Below, one piece after another: positions 32,498 through 35,310 of a stretch of 35,310 nt of DNA (within the stretch, counting starts at the first letter, position 1; every line of letters starts with the position of its first letter). This stretch comes from Rhodocyclales bacterium (GTDB lineage: Bacteria > Pseudomonadota > Gammaproteobacteria > Burkholderiales > Rhodocyclaceae): contig JACRIX010000106.1 of assembly GCA_016215645.1 (NCBI GenBank), positions 1 to 35,310 on the forward strand, given 5' to 3'. The position numbers were made by a program, and so were the translations under genes. A model generated the notes under the pieces. It was not told where the DNA came from, made no database searches, and saw only the letters and a program-made list of their open reading frames with translations.

Positions 32498-34744
32498 TCA
32501 ACTCGCCACGCAGTCCACGTAGTAGCGCACCGTGCCGTTGCTGCCGTCCTTGACCAGGCCGTGGATGTCGGTCTCGAAGCCGGAAAACTTCTCGTTGAAC
32601 TCACGCGCGAACTGCAGGTAACGGACGATGGTGGCATTGAACTGCTCGCCCGGGATCAACAGCGGAATGCCGGGCGGATAGGGTGTCAGCAGCACCGCGG
32701 TGACCCGGTTTTCGAGCTCGTCGATGGGCACCCGGTCGATCTCGCGGTGGGCCATTTTGGCGAAGGCATCGGCCGGGCGCATCGCCGGCACCATGTCGGA
32801 GAGGTACATCTCGGTGGTCAGGCGCGCCACGTCGTTCTTCTTGTACACCTCGTGGATCTGGGTGCACAGGTCCTTGAGGCCGGTGCGCTCGTAGCGCGGA
32901 TGCTTGGCGACGAACTCGGGCAGCACCTTCCACAGCGGATGGTTGCGGTCGTAATCGTCCTTGAACTGCTGCAGCGCGGTGACCAGCGTGTTCCAGCGGC
33001 CCTTGGTGATGCCGATGGTGAACATGATGAAGAAGGAATAGAGGCCGCACTTCTCGACGATCACGCCGTGCTCGGCCAGGTACTTGGTGACGATCGCGGC
33101 CGGAATGCCGTTGTCGTCGGAGAAGTCGCCATCGACGTCGAGGCCCGGGGTGATGATGGTGGCCTTGATCGGGTCGAGCAGGTTGAAGCCCTTGGCCAGC
33201 TTGCCGAAGCCGTGCCATTTTTCGCCGGGCTTGAGCATCCAGGCTTCGCGCTCCTCGATGCCTTCCTCGGACAGGTCCTTCGGCCCCCAGACCTGGAACC
33301 ACCAGTCGGCGCCGAATTCCTTGTCTACCTTGCGCATGGCGCGGCGGAAGTCCAGCGCCTCGGCGATCGACTCCTCGACCAGCGCGGTGCCGCCGGGCTC
33401 CTCCATCATCGCCGCGGCGACGTCGCAGGAGGCGATGATCGAATACTGCGGCGAGGTCGAGGTATGCATCAGGTAGGCCTCGTTGAACACGTCGCGGTCG
33501 AGCTTGTTGTTCTCGGCGTCCTGCACCAGGATTTGCGAGGCCTGCGAAAGGCCGGCCAGCAGCTTGTGGGTAGATTGCGTCGAGAACACCATCGACTCCT
33601 TGCAGCGCGGCCGGTCGGCGCCGATGGCGTGGTAGTCGCCGTAGAAATCGTGGAAGGCGGCGTGCGGCAGCCAGGCTTCGTCGAAGTGCAGGGTGTCGAT
33701 CTTGCCGTCGAGCTCTTCCTTGATGTCCTCGACGTTGTAGAGGATGCCGTCATAGGTGCTCTGGGTGATGGTCAGCACCCGCGGCTTGCCCTTGACCTGG
33801 CTGGCGAAGGGATGGGCGGCGATTTTCTTCTGGATGTTCTTCCAGCGGAACTCCTCCTTCGGGATCGGGCCGATGATGCCGTAGTTGTTGCGCGTCGGCA
33901 TCAGGAACACCGGGATCGCGCCGGTCATCATGATCGCGTGGAGTATCGACTTGTGGCAATTGCGGTCGACGATGACGATGTCGCCGGGCGCCACCGTCGA
34001 ATGCCAGACGATCTTGTTCGAGGTCGAGGTGCCATTGGTGACGAAGTACAGGTGGTCACTGTTGAAAATGCGTGCGGCATTGCGTTCGGAGGCCGCCACC
34101 GGGCCGGTATGGTCGAGCAATTGGCCGAGTTCCTCGACCGCGTTGCAGACGTCGGCGCGCAGCATGTTCTCGCCGAAGAACTGGTGGAACATCTGGCCCA
34201 CCGGGCTCTTGAGGAAGGCGACGCCGCCCGAATGTCCGGGGCAGTGCCAGGAGTAGGAGCCGTCCGCCGCGTAATGCACCAGGGCGCGGAAGAAGGGTGG
34301 CGGCAGCGAGTCGAGGTAGGCCTTGGCCTCGCGCACGACATGCCGCGCGATGAACTCCGGCGTGTCCTCGTACATGTGGATGAAGCCGTGCAGCTCGCGC
34401 AGGATGTCGTTCGGGATATGCCGCGAGGTTCGCGTCTCGCCGTGCAGGAAAATCGGGATGTCCGGGTTCTTGTGGCGGATTTCCTCGACGAAGGCACGCA
34501 GGTTGAGCACGGCGGGATCGAGTTCGGGGCCCGGGGTGAATTCTTCGTCGTCGATCGACAGGATGAAGGCCGAGGCGCGGCTTTGCTGCTGGGCAAACGA
34601 GGTCAGGTCGCCATAGCTGGTGACCCCCAGCACGTCGAGGCTCTCCTTTTCGATGGCGTCGGCCAGGGCACGGATGCCAAGGCCCGAAGCGTTCTCGGAG
34701 CGGAAGTCCTCGTCGATGATGATGATGGGGAAGTGAAAACGCAT
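32498..34744 (-). CDS. Orn/Lys/Arg decarboxylase, PLP-dependent (arginine/lysine decarboxylase-like)
   Basis: The 748-residue protein has the three-part architecture of inducible basic amino acid decarboxylases (CadA/LdcC/AdiA/SpeF). There is an N-terminal receiver-like wing domain (about 1-130), a PLP domain (about 150-450) and a C-terminal domain. Key residues are H171 in WHCPGHSGGVAF, D355 in LHFDEAWLPHA, and the Schiff-base lysine K394 in STQSTHKLLAGLSQAS. The C-terminal PYPPGIPLLIPGE motif is typical. Products would be agmatine, cadaverine or putrescine, with acid consumption. Substrate cannot be settled by eye; the sequence resembles AdiA/LdcC at least as much as SpeF. It lies downstream of dcd across a hairpin-rich 143-base gap, an order I recall from other betaproteobacteria. 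Confidence 0.93.
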   Translation of the reverse strand: MRFHFPIIIIDEDFRSENASGLGIRALADAIEKESLDVLGVTSYGDLTSFAQQQSRASAFILSIDDEEFTPGPELDPAVLNLRAFVEEIRHKNPDIPIFLHGETRTSRHIPNDILRELHGFIHMYEDTPEFIARHVVREAKAYLDSLPPPFFRALVHYAADGSYSWHCPGHSGGVAFLKSPVGQMFHQFFGENMLRADVCNAVEELGQLLDHTGPVAASERNAARIFNSDHLYFVTNGTSTSNKIVWHSTVAPGDIVIVDRNCHKSILHAIMMTGAIPVFLMPTRNNYGIIGPIPKEEFRWKNIQKKIAAHPFASQVKGKPRVLTITQSTYDGILYNVEDIKEELDGKIDTLHFDEAWLPHAAFHDFYGDYHAIGADRPRCKESMVFSTQSTHKLLAGLSQASQILVQDAENNKLDRDVFNEAYLMHTSTSPQYSIIASCDVAAAMMEEPGGTALVEESIAEALDFRRAMRKVDKEFGADWWFQVWGPKDLSEEGIEEREAWMLKPGEKWHGFGKLAKGFNLLDPIKATIITPGLDVDGDFSDDNGIPAAIVTKYLAEHGVIVEKCGLYSFFIMFTIGITKGRWNTLVTALQQFKDDYDRNHPLWKVLPEFVAKHPRYERTGLKDLCTQIHEVYKKNDVARLTTEMYLSDMVPAMRPADAFAKMAHREIDRVPIDELENRVTAVLLTPYPPGIPLLIPGEQFNATIVRYLQFAREFNEKFSGFETDIHGLVKDGSNGTVRYYVDCVAS

Positions 34745-34887
34745 TTTTTACCTACCCCCTAGCCCCCTTCCCATGGAAGGGAGTAACGGTTGTTCGTCCG
34801 CAAAGGCGCGGACTCCATGTGGTTGGCTGGCCCCGCCCTGGGGCGGCCCGGCGGCGGGGCCTCGCTCCGATAACCGCCTGCACTCGA
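34745..34887. repeat. Hairpin-rich intergenic region between dcd and the decarboxylase
   Basis: Three perfect inverted repeats fill this gap: CCCTTCC/GGAAGGG (34765-34771 and 34775-34781, three-base loop), GTCCGC/GCGGAC (34796-34801 and 34808-34813) and GGCCCCGCC/GGCGGGGCC (34829-34837 and 34853-34861). The first sits in a C-rich CTACCCCCTAGCCCCC context resembling dispersed intergenic repeats of proteobacteria. Any of them could attenuate transcription from dcd into the decarboxylase gene. No coding sequence or promoter was recognised. Confidence 0.5.
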
Positions 34888-35310
34888 CTAAATCTTCGGC
34901 AGGGTGACGCCGGTCTGCCCCTGGTACTTGCCGCCGCGATCCTTGTACGAGGTCTCGCAGACCTCGTCGGACTCGAAGAACAGCACCTGGGCACAGCCCT
35001 CTCCGGCGTAGATCTTGGCCGGCAGCGGCGTCGTGTTGGAAAATTCCAGCGTCACGTAGCCCTCCCATTCCGGCTCGAAGGGCGTCACATTGACGATGAT
35101 GCCGCAGCGCGCATAGGTGCTCTTGCCGAGGCAGATGGTGAGTACGTTGCGCGGAATGCGGAAGTACTCGACGGTGCGCGCCAGGGCAAATGAATTGGGC
35201 GGGATGATGCAGAAGTCGGCATTCACCTCGACGAAGGAATTCGGGTCGAAATTCTTCGGGTCGACGATGGTGCTGTTGATGTTGGTGAACAGCTTGAATT
35301 CGCGCGAGCA
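34888..35310 (-). CDS. dcd: dCTP deaminase (C-terminal 140 residues; cut by window edge)
   Basis: The frame is open from the right edge to TAG 34888-34890, giving about 140 of the usual 188 or so residues. Dcd deaminates dCTP to dUTP, supplying dUMP for thymidylate synthesis. The visible part starts [20 protein letters not shown] and includes [20 protein letters not shown], the phosphate-binding [11 protein letters not shown], and [18 protein letters not shown], which carries the catalytic glutamate in LEF. It ends with [13 protein letters not shown], a typical Dcd C-terminus. With thyA and folA also in the window, three genes of thymidylate supply lie within 20 kb, though not in one operon. 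Confidence 0.95.
   Translation of the reverse strand, partial: CSREFKLFTNINSTIVDPKNFDPNSFVEVNADFCIIPPNSFALARTVEYFRIPRNVLTICLGKSTYARCGIIVNVTPFEPEWEGYVTLEFSNTTPLPAKIYAGEGCAQVLFFESDEVCETSYKDRGGKYQGQTGVTLPKI

Noticed and set aside
1..35310. CRISPR array, tRNA, rRNA, insertion sequence, phage or toxin-antitoxin genes
   Set aside because: No regularly spaced repeats, cloverleaf or rRNA-like sequences, transposase motifs or phage proteins were seen; nearly all bases are taken by housekeeping or storage genes.

Overview
The window looks like chromosomal DNA of a high-GC betaproteobacterium, most probably of the Rhodocyclales group. The evidence is the protein sequence style, the gene sets (urtA; ubiD; ubiA; recG-ridA-SPOR-metY; thyA; dcd next to a large Orn/Lys/Arg decarboxylase) and the GGTAAAAT-type -10 boxes. 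Species cannot be fixed from sequence alone. No rRNA, tRNA, insertion sequence, phage gene or CRISPR array is visible. Coding density is very high and many neighbouring genes overlap by 1-8 bases.

Positions 1-3665 are all on the minus strand: ubiD, a small membrane protein, an exported YqgE/AlgH-like protein, a 52-residue four-cysteine protein, and the 5' part of the urea-transporter binding protein gene urtA behind a good sigma-54 -24/-12 box. Positions 3776-8190 hold a membrane hybrid histidine kinase (+), ubiA (-) and a hemerythrin-histidine kinase fusion (+) preceded by what looks like a stub of a response regulator. Two strong hairpins separate that kinase from the convergent recG-ridA-SPOR-metY set (8285-12453, -). 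Next come a YdcF-like membrane protein and mog (+, overlapping), then a 496-residue protein with PilZ-type motifs (-).

The centrepiece is a glycogen/alpha-glucan block between thyA and folA (15510-31094). It contains glk (overlapping thyA), a DUF2934 protein with a histone-H1-like tail, glgB (-), and a divergent seven-gene run: glgC, a GH57 hydrolase, a GH57 4-alpha-glucanotransferase-like enzyme, glgP, pgi, glgA and folA. Together the products cover glucose phosphorylation, glucose-6-P/fructose-6-P exchange, ADP-glucose formation, chain elongation, branching, phosphorolysis and remodelling. Phosphoglucomutase and a GlgX/MalQ-type enzyme are not in the window; the two GH57 enzymes may fill part of the latter role. 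glgC has a possible 23-25 codon leader ORF that ends on its start codon.

The right end carries a GGDEF diguanylate cyclase, a PLP-dependent basic amino acid decarboxylase and the truncated dcd gene (all -). Most of the window is ordinary housekeeping and storage metabolism. The items most worth a second look are the glgC leader ORF, the thyA/glycogen/folA arrangement, the hemerythrin kinase with its receiver-domain stub, the four-cysteine small protein, and the PilZ-like protein.
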